Assembly: GCA_014058105.1 (NCBI GenBank) | Contig: JACGCM010000560.1 | Coordinates: forward strand, 5,332,001 to 5,396,000 | DNA length: 64,000 bases | Reading direction: 5' to 3' | From: Kingdonia uniflora | Lineage: Eukaryota; Streptophyta; Magnoliopsida; Ranunculales; Circaeasteraceae | Shown here: one piece after another, positions 1 through 10,741 of the stretch | How the letters are laid out: every line of letters begins with the position of its first letter | How positions within the stretch are numbered: the stretch's first letter is position 1 | Notes under the pieces: generated by a model | The model's input: only the letters and a program-made list of their open reading frames with translations | Database searches by the model: none | What the model was told of the DNA's origin: nothing | Program-made: the position numbers and the translations under genes

Positions 1-71
1 CGGTCCAAATCGTCGTCTCTGCATCATTTATGTTTTACGTATTGTTTAATCATTTGGCCGTTCTCATGCAG

Positions 72-1351
72 GTGTGACGCTCGTCAAGGTCACATACAAG
101 AATTCACGGTTGTGTTTATTAGGTTACAGGAATAAGGATGGTCAGGTACTGATGAATATCCTTGACGGAACCTTTGACTCGGATAAGTGCTGGTTAACGA
201 AGAAGTATAACGAGCCACGTTTGTGAGCTGTGAGTGAAACTATCTTTCTGCAAAGTTTTCACAACTATAAATCAGCAGAAAGCGTGGGGATGATGCCACA
301 ATTTTTTTCTTCATGGGGGAGGGACGCGGCCGGCTCGTCACAAGTGACGTCTCTGGTGGCTGGGCAAAGTTCCGAACTGAAGGGTGCCAGTGTTCATAAT
401 GAAAAGGATGCCCCGGTAGCTAAGTGCCAGAAAACTACGCTCGCAGGCCTCATTGACTAGGATATGGACGCTCTTCAGGGAAGTGAAAGGGAATCCCTCT
501 TTCAATCATTCGTAGAGGAGACGACCCACTCGTTGGGTAGTGGGAAATTGCTTTCTGGTGGCTTGCCAAAGGGGGAGGTACAGAGCACCCCGAATAAGAA
601 TAAAGAGAAGGCTTGGAAGGCAGAGGCACTCGAGGATCCTCAGGCTCGTCGTACAGCATTCGTTGCAGCCGTGCGAGTAAGGATGTGCTTAACGTTTATG
701 CTTATAGCCCTTTTTGTCTGTCTAACTTGTTTTATCTGTGGCGTGCAGTGCACCCTTGCTCTGGAGGCTATGCTACTACGTGGTGAGAATCTTGTCGGCC
801 ATAACGTCGAGCTAGAGCTGCGACTCAAGGAGATGCAGGCCCATCACAAGGGGCTCATTCAGGATGCTGTGGCCTACAAGCTGGCCTCCCACGTCAAATG
901 TGACTGACATGCTCAAAGATTAAGTGAGAGTGTTTAGTAAGGAGAAGCTACAACTCGAGGGGGATGTGGAGGCTACCCATGGTCGTCCTAAGATGTTGGC
1001 ACTGGAGAAGGAGGTAAGCGAGCAAGCGTTCCGTGGCCAGCTCGTGGGGGAAAAGTAGGTGTCCGACGAGCTACAGGGTTGTGTGGCAGAGTAAGTGGGA
1101 AAGTAGCGCGTGGCGAGAAGAAATTTTTCCTTTCCACAGACTGGTGGGTTACTACGTTGGCACCGTCGCTCCTTACTTTGTGGCAGTTCCAGGACATATA
1201 CGAGCTGCGGCATTTAGGTTATTCAGCGTACAAAGGTCCAATGCCCCCAGGGTATCGGATTGACATCACCTCCAAGGAGGAGGTCGAGCTTACTGCTGAG
1301 GATGTGGCGGCCATTGAGCCACCTCCCAATCATAGGTACAGTAATAGTTAA
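72..1351 (+). pseudogene. Antisense gene of element A, 3' part (coiled-coil protein)
   Basis: This gene runs opposite to A's pol and lies between integrase and the missing 3' LTR, the position of antisense ORFs in Tat elements. It opens after an acceptor-like CATGCAG at 65-71, and a frame runs from 74 to a stop near 227. Open stretches follow at 230-460, 464-907 and 1079-1351, separated by stops or frameshifts. The 464-907 stretch has a basic N-terminal part, a hydrophobic Cys-rich segment of about 22 residues (near residues 74-96) and a heptad-like region. The last stretch ends with an acidic tail containing GYRIDITSKEEVELTAEDVA, comparable to the ends of the B and C antisense genes. Function is unknown, and homology to B and C is inferred from position, coil and tail. 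Confidence 0.6.
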
Positions 1352-2429
1352 TTGTGGTAAGGCCTATTGTGGAGTGTCTAAAGACTTTTATTGAGCCCAT
1401 GGTGGCTTATGTTTAACTAGTTGTATGGAGCCCATGGTGGCAATGTACCTGTAAACAATATCTTTACTTTTGTGAGATATTTTCCTAGCAAATATTATAG
1501 AGCCTGTGGTGTCTAGTTACTTATGAAACAATGTTTTTGCTTTAATGCGAATATCTTCGTTGATGTTGAATGTTTGATGCTCACCAAAATGTTGTCGGTG
1601 CTCGTTGTACTAGGCGTCGTGGTCATAAGGATGACCTATATTTGGACGTATAGAGGGCCTAGTGTTGCTGTCATTAATGCTCATTGGGGGTCATTAATGT
1701 CTATTGGGAATGCCAAAAACTTTAATAGTGCTTGGGGCTGCATGGGGAGAAGCTGAACAATATCTTTATTGGGCATGGTAATTAATCATAGCGGTTGTTG
1801 GTATTCCCCATATAAATTAATAGGTGCTTGGTAATCACCCAAATACATGCTAGGTACATCCTCACTTTTGGCTTATAAGAATGGCTTTAAGTGCTTGAAG
1901 ATTAAGCAGTATTTGAATTTTTAAACAAAGTTTGAAGTTGCGCCCTTACTTCCCAAGTTGCTTACAACAAAATACAGGCCCGATCGCAAGCTCAGTTTGA
2001 AGGTCGTGTGTCAGTGTGGGTGAACTTCTATACGCAGATGTATTTTTCCCATTCTGGGTTGGCTAGGAAGCCTTTAAAGCGTATGTATGTCAATCCTTCG
2101 GCCCTTCCAGATGGTTAAACAAAAATTTAGCAAAAATGCTGGTTTTGGTATATGATTCTTCATGACCAGGTGAGGACCATCTCCAGTCATGCTGTTGTCC
2201 TTAGGGTCATGGCCTTAGAGGATGTGTTGGAGTTTGGGGTAGAAGGTCCTTGTTATGGTGGATTGGAGAGGCCATGTCCTGGCTGTGTATGGAAATTTGA
2301 TGTACTATTTTCTTAGTATGCTTTTCGTTGTGTAATTTGGTCTAAAAGATGAAAAAAATGGAGTGATTATTTTATTGTATTGTTGTGAGCAATTATATAT
2401 ATGAGGCCTCATTCAACTGGCCAGTTTGA
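1352..2429. other. Non-coding spacer of element A
   Basis: No credible coding sequence was found between the antisense gene and the tandem arrays. The phrase GAGCCCATGGTGGC occurs at about 1393 and 1428, with a diverged third copy near 1501. The rest looks like decayed element sequence. Confidence 0.5.
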
Positions 2430-3385
2430 ATGTAGTTGCGGTCTAAGTGAGGCATATTTGGGCGAAGTGCCCAACAGCCACTTTAAGTAGTAGGCATGAG
2501 ACTATTTAGTCGTGCTCATTATGGCGACCTTAAAGGGACAGATATGGATAAAGTACCATCAGTTTTTTAGTAGTCCTCGTTGGACTGAGCTAGTCGTGGT
2601 CGTTATTGTGACCTCACTGAGACAGATATCAGCGAAGTTCCCATCAACTTTTTTAGTAGTCCTTGTTTGACTTATCTAATCGTGGTCGTTAATGCGACCA
2701 AACTAAGACAGATATGGGCAAAGTTCCCCTTAACTGTTTTAGTAGTCATCGTTAAAGTGAGCTAGTCGTGGTCATTATTACGACCTAACTAAGACAGAAT
2801 GGGCGGGCGAAGTTCCCATCAATCTTTTTAGTAGTCCTCGTTCAACTTATCTAGTCGTGGTCGTTAGTACGACCGAACTGAGGCAGATATGGGCAAAGTT
2901 CCCATCAACTGTTTTAGTAGTCCTCGTTAGACTGAGTTAGTCATGGTCCTTAGTACGATCGAACTGAGGCAGATATGAGTAAATTTCCCATCAAATTTTT
3001 TAGTAGTCCTCGTTTGACTTATCTAGTCATGGTCGTTAGTATGACCGAAGTAAGACAAATATGGACAAAGTTCCCCTCAACTGTTTTAGTAGTCATCGTT
3101 AGACTGAGCTAGTCATGGTCATTATTACGACCTAACTGAGACAGAATGGGGGGAAAAGTTCCCATCAACCCTTTTAGTATTCATCTTTAGACTTATCTAG
3201 TCGTGGTCATTAGTTCGACAGAACTGAGACAGATATGGGCGAAGTTCCAATCAACTATTTTAGTAGTCCTCGTTGGACTGAGCTAGCCGAGGTCGTTATT
3301 GCGACCTAACTAAGACAGAATAGGTGGGAAAAGTTCCCATCAACTTTTTTTTTACTAGTCCTTGTTGGACTTATCTAGTTGTGGT
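2430..3385. repeat. Tandem array of about ten 83-92 bp units
   Basis: The marker AGTAGTCCTCGTT recurs with unit starts near 2486, 2569, 2655, 2741, 2830, 2916, 3002, 3088, 3176, 3262 and 3354, mostly 86 bp apart. Units contain a small hairpin of the form GGTCG-N6-CGACC. The array lies in the 3' non-coding part of A, downstream of pol, where Tat and Ogre-type elements are known to breed satellite-like arrays. Confidence 0.9.
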
Positions 3386-3390
3386 CGAGG

Positions 3391-3800
3391 TCGTTCTACT
3401 TCAAGAATGCCCCCAGTATGGGAAGTGTGTTTTTACTTCAAAAAACGACTCACGTAGTACTGAAGATGCCCTACTTCAAGAACGCCCCCAGTATGGGAAG
3501 TGCATTTTTACTTCAAAAAATGACTCACGTAGTAGCGAGGGCGTCCTACTTCAAGAACACCCCCAGTATGGGGATTATATTTTTACTTCAAATAACAACT
3601 CGCTTAGTAGCGAGGACGCCTACTTCAAGAATGCCCCCAGTATGGGGTGTATGTTTTTACTTTTAAAAATGACTCGTGAAGTGGCGAGGATGTCCTACTT
3701 CAAGAATCCCCTCAATATGTGGAGTGCGTTGTTACTTCAAAAAATGACTCACATAAAGGGAAGGTCGTTCTACTTCAAGAATGCCCCCAGTAAGTAATCC
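3391..3800. repeat. 75-bp tandem repeat, about 5.5 copies
   Basis: The phrase CTACTTCAAGAAYGCCCCCAG starts near 3396, 3471, 3546, 3620, 3695 and 3770, giving a 74-75 bp period. Because 75 is a multiple of three, two overlapping plus-strand frames stay open across it (3324-3797 and 3379-3666) and read as 25-residue repeats. Nothing suggests that these are translated. The array is distinct in sequence from its neighbour to the left. Confidence 0.9.
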
Positions 3801-3870
3801 TGTTTTTATGACATGTAAGGCTGTAATTGAAAACATATATTATAATGAGCTGTGTACATGTATTTGCATG

Positions 3871-4935
3871 CTATTGAGTCCATTTACGATGGTTCATTGT
3901 GTTCCAGGGGCACTTGAGCTCTTCGTTGTCACTATTCATTAGGTATTAGGAGTTTCCATCGACCACCTGGGAGATGAGGCACGAGCCTTCCCAATTTGGT
4001 TGGAGTTTGCCTTTGTTATGATTATGAGATGTAGGGAAGATTATCTTCAAGATGTAGTCCCCCTCGTAGAACTCTTGAGGGCGCACCTATTTTTTATAGT
4101 TTTGCTTTAGTATCTCATGATACCTAAGCATACAGGATGAGGCTTCCTCTCTAGTTTAGTCGATCAGGTTGAGGTTCTTTGCGAGGAGGCTGTCGTTGAG
4201 CTTGCTTCTTACAATCGCGGACCTCGTAGTATTGGCGATAATCTCAGTAGGGAGTACCACTTTGGAGCCGTAGGTGAGTATAAACGGGGTGAAGCCTGTA
4301 CTTTTACATGGCGTTATGTGGTAGGACCACAAAATGTGGGGTAGCTTATCGACAAATTAGTCATTGATTGTGTCCAATCATTTACTGATACCATCGATTA
4401 TTATTTCATTTGCGGCCTCCACTTGTCCATTCCCCTAGGGATATCTGGGGCTTGAGGGCTGGATTTTGATGTCGTAGGGTCGAATGAACTTGGCGACATT
4501 ACTGCCCACAAATTATGTTCCATTATCAGTCTTTACAACTTCGGAGATGCCAAATCGGGTGATGATGTGCTTCCATAAGAAGGTGATTACCTCTTCTTCC
4601 CTAATACGAGCGAGGGGTATCGCTTCGACCTATTCGGTAAAGTAGTTTATCGTAACCAGTAACTATTTGTGTCTCCCACTCACCATGGGGAGTACCCCGA
4701 CTATGTCTAATCCCCATTTCGCAAATGGCCATGGGATAGAGACTATACGGAGGTCGATGGCAAGGGCGTGGATAAGGTGCTCGTAGAATTGACATTTTTC
4801 ACACTTTTGTGTATATGTTATGAAGTCTTGTCTCATTGTTGGTCAGTACAACCCTTGTGCACAAGCTCGGTCGGCCATGGGCCTACCTGCAGTGTATGCC
4901 CTGCAGACGCCTTCGTGTATTTTTGTAATGACCAT
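3871..4935 (-). pseudogene. Integrase of element A (decayed)
   Basis: This is the C-terminal part of pol, which would insert element cDNA into the genome. The zinc-binding region begins near 4923 with HEGVC and keeps the CEKC pair, but the second histidine position is lost. All three DDE catalytic positions can be seen: D in GLDIVG, D in KTDNGT and E in GQVEAANE. Several in-frame stops interrupt the domain. The protein would end at a stop at 3871 just after WNTMNHRKW, matching the usual end of gypsy pol. Confidence 0.85.
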
Positions 4936-5724
4936 TTTTACCCGTTCACCTGTAATACATGTGAAGTGTAGAACATACAGGCTCATCCGGTAATGTTCAT
5001 TGTTAATGACCGTGTACTTTCTTGCTCTGTTTTGGAGGCTCTTGGCGGCCAACTGATCTGTGGAGAGAATGTGGTATTCCCGGTTGAAGTCAAGCAATGG
5101 TCGGCACCAATCAGTGTTTGAGGGTGCGACTGGGCTATCAGTTTGCATGGTCACTATCGTGCGCTTGAGCACGTTTAGCTTATCAAGGATCTCGACTTGA
5201 ATTATACTGAGCTGGTCGGTGATGATTCTAGTTAAGTACACGAGGGCGTCAGAGTGCATATTCTCACTGCGGTGAATGTGCTCGAGGTTATCCTTTTTAA
5301 ACTTTTTGAGCCGTGGTTTCAAGATTTCCATATAGTCAGACATTTTTCCGTCGGCCTGGAATGTCCCGCTATGCTGGTTAACAATGAGCTGTGAGTCGGT
5401 AAAGATGGAAATTTCTTCCGCACCCAGGGCCACTGCTGAATCCACTCTACACAATAACGCCTCGTAGTCTGCTTCATTATTACATAGGGAAAAGCTGACT
5501 TGTATGACCTTCCCAATTTTTTCATCAGTTGGAATGACCAAGACGATCTTCAATCCTGAGCCGCCTGCGTTAAAGGACCCATCTGTGTATAGCCACCACC
5601 CCTTAGTATAGGCGGGTTCTGTGTCATCTAGATGAGTGCTATGGTCGTCGTCCTCCTCATTTTTCCAATTGTCATCATTAATGGGGAGTTTGGCTAGGAG
5701 GTCGGTGATGGCTTGTCCCTTCAT
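4843..5724 (-). pseudogene. Second RNase H (archaeal-type) plus linker of element A
   Basis: This is an open stretch of 293 codons. The RNase H fold shows YTDGS near residue 47, NNEADYEAL and FTDSQLIVN, giving the D-E-D catalytic residues, followed by the EHIHRSENMHSDAL region. It resembles the additional archaeal-type RNase H that sits between the gypsy RNase H and integrase in Tat elements. The last 27 residues begin the integrase zinc-binding region before a stop. This is one of the longest intact parts of A. Confidence 0.85.
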
Positions 5725-5804
5725 AGTGATCCTTGGCTTGAAGTGTATGCCAAATTCCCCAAGAGTGATTTCCCATTTCGCTATACGATGAGTTTTGTTC
5801 TTTT

Positions 5805-6250
5805 TTACGAATACTTCTCATAACGGTTGGGTGGTGATGACCTTAATTTTGTTGGCTTAGAAGTATGGCTATAATTTATGCAAGGCATGCACCAAAGAGA
5901 GGGTTTTTTTTCTACTGTGGAGTATCGCAGTTCTGCCCCCAAGAGGATTTTATTGACGAAGTATGCAGGTTTCTTAGTTCTATTATCTGTTCGGATGAGG
6001 ATTGCACTGATAGATTTGTCTGTGTTTCCCAAATACAAGCCCAATAGCACATGTTGTTTTTGTATACTGAGGATTGGGGGGGTGTCCAAGTGCCACAACA
6101 TGACTTGAAAAGCAACCTCGCACTTGTTGTTCCATTGACACTTTTTGTTATCCCAAATACATTAGAACAGAGGACTGCATTTGTAGGAGGCTTTGTAAAT
6201 AATGCGTCTGAGTGTGGTAATTTTTCCTATGGGGGTTTAAACTTTCTTTA
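5805..6250 (-). pseudogene. Gypsy-type RNase H / RT connection of element A
   Basis: The minus-strand frame reads LYLGNTDKSISAILIRTDN, then KPAYFVNKILL and RYSTVEK. This matches the standard RNase H that follows RT in Ty3/gypsy pol. In Tat elements this copy is often degenerate, and here stops and a frame change separate it from RT on one side and the second RNase H on the other. Confidence 0.75.
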
Positions 6251-6279
6251 GCATTCATGGTGAGGGCATATAGGCGAGG

Positions 6280-6990
6280 GCGCCGATCTGATCGGGGTCG
6301 GTCTCTATTCCTTATTGAGTAACTAGGTGCCCCAGGAACTTCCTCAAGGAGACACCGAAGCTGTACTTCTTAGGGTTCAGTCGTATTTTGTAGTAACGTA
6401 GCTTTTTGAAGATGGTCTCGAGGTCGTCTAGATGGTCGGTGTGAAGCCTGCTTTTTATGAGCATGTCATCGATGTAGACTTCTACTGTCTTTCCCAGTTG
6501 TTCTGCGAACATGACGGTGACTAGGCGCTGGTAAGTAGATCCCGTGTTCTTCAGGCCGAAGGGCATGACGGTATAATAATATAAGTTATGCTCGATGGTA
6601 AAGGAGGTGCACTCTTGGTCCTCGGTTGCCAAAGATATTTGGTTGTACTTGAAGTAACCATCCATTAATGATAGTCGCTCGTGACCGGTCGTGGAATTCA
6701 CTAGTCTGGTGATGAGGGGTATAGGGAAGCTATCCTTCAGACAATACCTGTTGAGGTCAGTAAAATCGATACATACCTAGTTTTACCATTCTTCTTAAAG
6801 ACGGCCACCACATTCGCTACCCAGTATAGGCAGTCCACCAGTCTAATAAATCTTGCCTGGAGTAACTTTTGGATCTCATCGTTTATGGCTCCCTGTAGCT
6901 TTAGGGTTGTTCATGGTGGTTTCTGTTTGACGGGGGTAGCTTTATCGTTTATGTTCAAGTGGTGTCATGCCATGTCAGGATCTATGCCTG
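6280..6990 (-). pseudogene. Reverse transcriptase of element A
   Basis: The best frame is 6312-6701. It contains the LSLMDGYFKYNQI motif (first catalytic Asp), VMPFGLKNTGSTYQRLV and the active site VYIDDMLIKS with both Asp residues intact, then LNPKKYSFGVSLRKFLGH. Upstream parts of the fingers domain continue to about 6990 with stops. RT would copy the element RNA. The catalytic motifs are whole but the frame is not. Confidence 0.9.
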
Positions 6991-7563
6991 GCATTTCATT
7001 GAATGACCAGGTGAAGGCGCCCTTGAAGTGCTGAAGGAGGGTGATAAGGTCCGAGCGTTCTTCCCTTCTCAACAGTGAACCAATATAGGTATTTTCCGTA
7101 GGGTCATCGAGGTTAATCTTATCGACCAGCTCTACGAGAGGCGGTGCACAGTCTCTGCTGAACGTGTTTATAAATGCATCATTCAGATCAGAGGGTTGTT
7201 CATCATTTTTTATGTGTATGGTGGGGACGAGTCTACCGCCATGGGCTCATCCCCTATTCGTTACTATTCCTCAATCGTGATACTTTTCCCTTTTCTTTTC
7301 GAGTTCTTGCGGGCCACCAAATTTTTTAGAGAGTTGGCGTAACATATACGGGCAGCTACTTGGCAGCCTCGTATTTGGTATGTACCGAATTTTGTGGGGA
7401 AGTGCATTACCTGATGATATGAAGGTGGTACTGCTCATATTACATGGATCCTGTCACGCCCCAGGGTGCCATTGTAATAGACTGAGGGGTTGTTAATGAC
7501 GATGAACATGGTAGATACAACGACTGTTCTAGCTCGTACCCAAGTTATGAGTTCTCCTATTGC
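6991..7563 (-). other. Pol linker of element A (RT N-terminal side)
   Basis: This stretch between protease and RT should encode the protease-RT linker and the RT start. I found no long open frame and no diagnostic motif, only decayed pol-like sequence. Confidence 0.45.
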
Positions 7564-7776
7564 TCATTCGGTGGACCCATTAAATCCTAAAATCTTTGTT
7601 TTAGACGGTGCCAGGCAATCTTGCATGTTCATGTTCTTGAGGGCATCATAATATAGGATGCTGGCACCGCTGCCAGAGTCTGTCAACATACGTTTAACGA
7701 GGATGCCCTCGATCACAATCCAAATGACTAAGGCATCGTCATGCGGATGGGAGACTGAGCCCCAATCGTTGTCCAT
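7564..7776 (-). pseudogene. Aspartic protease of element A
   Basis: The 70-codon stretch has the lead-in SHPHDDALVIWIVIEG typical of plant gypsy protease, followed by the active site LTDSGSGASILYYDAL (DSG is the catalytic triplet). The protease would cleave Gag-Pol. It lies directly after gag remnants and ends at a stop after FNGSTE. Confidence 0.8.
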
Positions 7777-8612
7777 GAAGTAGATGGCCTGTCCGTGTTA
7801 TGGATCTGGGCCAACCTTAATTATGTAGGCTATCCATTAGTTCTCGCTAAGTCAGTAACATTGCCTCGTGGAGTTGGAAATCGTATTATGTGATGGTGCT
7901 CTGTTAAGGTCTCCCAGGATCATTTTACATACCGCCACATGCCTATGTGCCTGAACGGTCTCTACTGGCAATTCAAGGGTTCTTCGAGGAAGTCTGTCTT
8001 CAGGTGGGATTAGACGCCTGAGGTATTGAGTATAGAGCCCTTGGCAGAACCATGTCTTTGTCATATTGATCAGATCAAAACACTTCTCGGTCGCATGGTC
8101 GTGGACGTCGTGGTGTACGTAGTATGGTCGTCCAGGAAGGTTGGGCTTTGGACGTGGTTTCCTGTTGTCAGGGTCGCTCTTAATGATGATGAGGAGGTCT
8201 ACCCATGTGAGAGTGAGGCCGCTGGGCGAGTAGCATTCCCAACGTAGTGTATAGGAGGCTGCGGTGTTGGGGGGAGTTGGATGACCAGAGGTGTTGTCGT
8301 TCCTCGGGGCGGCGGGTACGGGTTATGAACTGGTGTGGTCTAGTGTTTGTACATTAGCCCGTAGACTAGGGGAAATTATGGGTGGGTATTGTTATCAGGT
8401 GTCGCGTCGTGGGGTGATGGATGCGGATGCCACTGGGCCACCAGGCGGCGGTTGAGGTCCAGCAACAAGAGTATTGCGTAGTTCATCGTTGGCCATTAGG
8501 GCTGGCAAATTTGGTCCTCCTTTGTTGACATTTGATCTTGTAACAGTAACAACGCGGCTCGCATTTTTGCCATTGCTTGCTCTTGTGTTTGGTTTCGTGT
8601 AGAAACCACCAT
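7777..8612 (-). pseudogene. Gag of element A, shortened and frameshifted
   Basis: The probable start is the ATG at 8612-8610 (MVVSTRNQTQEQAMAKMR), just inside the LTR and typical of Tat gag N-termini. The C-terminal side keeps a knuckle-like stretch with HHDVHDHATEKCF near 8090, where the first Cys is lost, and the basic tail at 7852-8064. The whole interval is only about 0.8 kb and the usual central gag domain is not recognisable, so an internal deletion is likely. Confidence 0.65.
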
Positions 8613-8648
8613 TTTTACACGTTTGGATAGAGGTTGAAGGCGTGTAAA

Positions 8649-9218
8649 TGCAAGCTACTCAAATTGCAGTCCTGTAATTCCTCTCAGGGATGACTATAAG
8701 TGTGTATTAGTTTTAGGCTTGATACGTCCCACTGGAGGAGGCACCACTCGACTCTCTCCAGGTTTCTTCCCCTTAAGCTCTTTGGGTTTCTTTGGTGGAA
8801 GAAGAAGTGTTCAAAAAAGAAGGTCCCCTCCTCGGTTACCTTTCGTCTCTACTTATAAGGAGTGTTTGACCTAGGAGTGCTCCTACTCACGTTTCGTGTG
8901 TAATTCCTAAATTATCCCCCTGGGGTTGTATGTTTTACATTTCCACGTGGGCAGGGGTTAACGTCCATTGTCATCGGTCGTGTTCGTGCCTTGGGGTTGT
9001 TAGGAGAGCTCCTTCTAAGAATTACTCATCATTAGCGAAGAGCTCGTCTAACGACCTAAATGGTCGACACTAGCTAGAGTGCTCCTACTCTTGGTGGAGA
9101 GATCACCCAACGACCTTCTACCTCGTGGTTAGCGGGAGCGTGCTCTCATAGGAAGACCTAATTTTCCTGGTTCAAATTTTGTCTAGGCCTTAACCTGGAC
9201 CGATCCGACCCCTATACA
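8649..9218 (-). repeat. 5' LTR of element A (borders approximate)
   Basis: Read on the minus strand, the block starts TGTATAGGGG and ends GTAGCTTGCA about 37 bp before the gag ATG. A TATA-like CTTATAAGTAG at 8851-8858 would give a transcript covering R-U5. The partner LTR is outside the window, so the borders rest only on TG/CA ends and on the position of gag and the neighbouring copia sequence. Confidence 0.45.
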
Positions 9219-9399
9219 CCCCTAATCTTAAGACCGTTTTTAGATAATTGACTAATACTTAGCAAATTCCAGTGTAAACTAGAAGCATAAAAAAAACATC
9301 AGAGATATGTTATGGAGAACCATCCTTCAATCGAATGAGAACTTTACCTTTGCAATAATCGAAACCTTCACTTTGTTTTTGAAATTACCTTCCCCACAT

Positions 9400-9660
9400 A
9401 CTGACTCATCTAAGTTTGAAAGAACTCCTTTTTACACATGTGGTTGCTGCATTCGGTATCCAAATACCCCTTATTAAAATATTCTTCTTCTGAGGCATTG
9501 CAAGCTAATAATAAGGTTTCTTCCTCCTCAACTTCATTTTCAACATAGTTAGCATGTGCAGCATTTTCAGGTGTAAATTTAACTCGATTATCTTACCTGT
9601 AATACCCATACCCCTTAGACCAGGAATACTAGACTTTAGATTTATCATACCTTCGATCTT
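9400..9660 (-). pseudogene. Copia F gag end and protease start
   Basis: The minus-strand frame reads VENEVEEEETLLLACNAS and then YLDTECSNHMCKKEF, corresponding to the DSGCSNHM protease active-site region of plant copia elements. Upstream there is a ruined zinc-knuckle area. The catalytic Asp is kept but the Ser-Gly after it has changed to Thr-Glu. Confidence 0.7.
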
Positions 9661-9696
9661 CAAAAGTTTGTTGATCAGAGTTTGTGTCCTTCATGG

Positions 9697-9830
9697 TAGA
9701 ATAATGATCAGAGGTAAATTTTTTTGCTATTTTTTTCTGGATCAGATGTGATAAGTGATGAAATCCTACATTTTATCCATAAAAAAATAGCTGAAAATGT
9801 AGGACGGTTAAAGCTCTGATCATTATTCTA
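9697..9830. repeat. 134-bp foldback with perfect 17-bp inverted ends
   Basis: TAGAATAATGATCAGAG at 9697-9713 is the exact reverse complement of 9814-9830. Inside, GCTATTTTTTT pairs with AAAAAAATAGC. No target duplication flanks it. It lies at the junction between the copia coding remnant and the unassigned block to the right, so it may be a small foldback element or a rearrangement product. Confidence 0.65.
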
Positions 9831-10680
9831 GAGGTCACCCCCTTAAAGGTGTGAGGGATGGTCTAGGAGGGTTAAAGCTCTTGATTGTGTATAGCCCTTA
9901 TTCCTAGTATCCTTCCTTAAGACTCTAGAGGCTTAGGAGTACGCCACTCAAAGATAGTGCTCCTAGAGACCTAGAAAGTCCTCCTCCTTTGAGGTATGAA
10001 GGAGGGATTAAAAGGATTAGTGCTCTTAAGTGAGAATAATCCTTATTCGTAGCATCCTCCTATGTACTGACGAGGAATAGAGGCACACCTATTAAGAAGG
10101 GTACTCCTGGAAAACTAGTCGGGCATCAACCATGTCCGAGGGCAGGTGGTGTTCACTCTAGGCCAGCCATGTCCTAGCTCACTCAGTTGGAAGATAGTGA
10201 TGTCACTCCTTAACAAGATCACATCCGAGGACTCAGTTGGATTATAAGAAGGGTCCAAGGCCTTAAAAGCGGTAGGACTTTGACAACATCCACTAAGGCA
10301 CAACAAGGTCCTAAAACTGAATAAGCTTTGGACTGAGTTGTCCCTTTCATTCTAGACCGAATACTGATACAAAGATCTTGCCTCTAAAGAATAAGTTCTG
10401 AACTTTGTCCTAAATAAGGAAAGTCTCGACTTAGGGCAGTCCCGAGTAGTAACCCTTAAAAAGGGTCCTCAAAGAGAGCTTGGGATGACAACCCCACAGG
10501 TAGACTTAGATAAGAAAGGCTCAAGTAGGGGACGCAAAATCTTGAAGTCATAGTTCTCATCTAGAATAATCCCCTCCTCTCAAAATAATCTCTAGCCATC
10601 TCTAGCAAACAACCAAAAACCCCTGTCCTCAAACCACAGAACCGACTTCGATCCCCAGTGTGGTTTTACCCTGTTAATGA
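9831..10680. other. Unassigned block inside copia remnant F
   Basis: It separates the copia gag N-terminal part (right) from the gag end and protease (left). No coding motif was recognised. Short phrases such as CTCTAGAGGC and GGTCCTCAAAG look like internal imperfect repeats. It may be a nested insertion, but I found no clear termini. Confidence 0.4.
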
Positions 10681-10741
10681 CATACTGCAACAGTAGTGGG
10701 AATTTATTAATGTAGAAATTTTAGTACATCAAGATGCTTTT

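Larger units (their letters stand above)
1..9218 (-). mobile_element. Ty3/gypsy Tat-lineage retrotransposon A (3' LTR outside window)
   Basis: On the minus strand the order is 5' LTR, gag, protease, RT, gypsy RNase H, second (archaeal-type) RNase H and integrase, followed by two tandem-repeat arrays and a gene in the opposite direction. Two RNase H domains plus an antisense gene between pol and the 3' LTR are marks of the Tat lineage. Every coding part has stops or frameshifts, so the copy is dead. The element runs off the left edge, so its 3' LTR and target duplication cannot be seen. Its right end abuts copia gag-pol sequence, which suggests that A inserted into that older element. Confidence 0.85.

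Noticed and set aside
3324..3797. Repeat-protein gene of 157 codons
   Set aside because: The frame exists only because the 75-bp tandem unit is a multiple of three; a second frame is open as well, and there is no upstream gene context.
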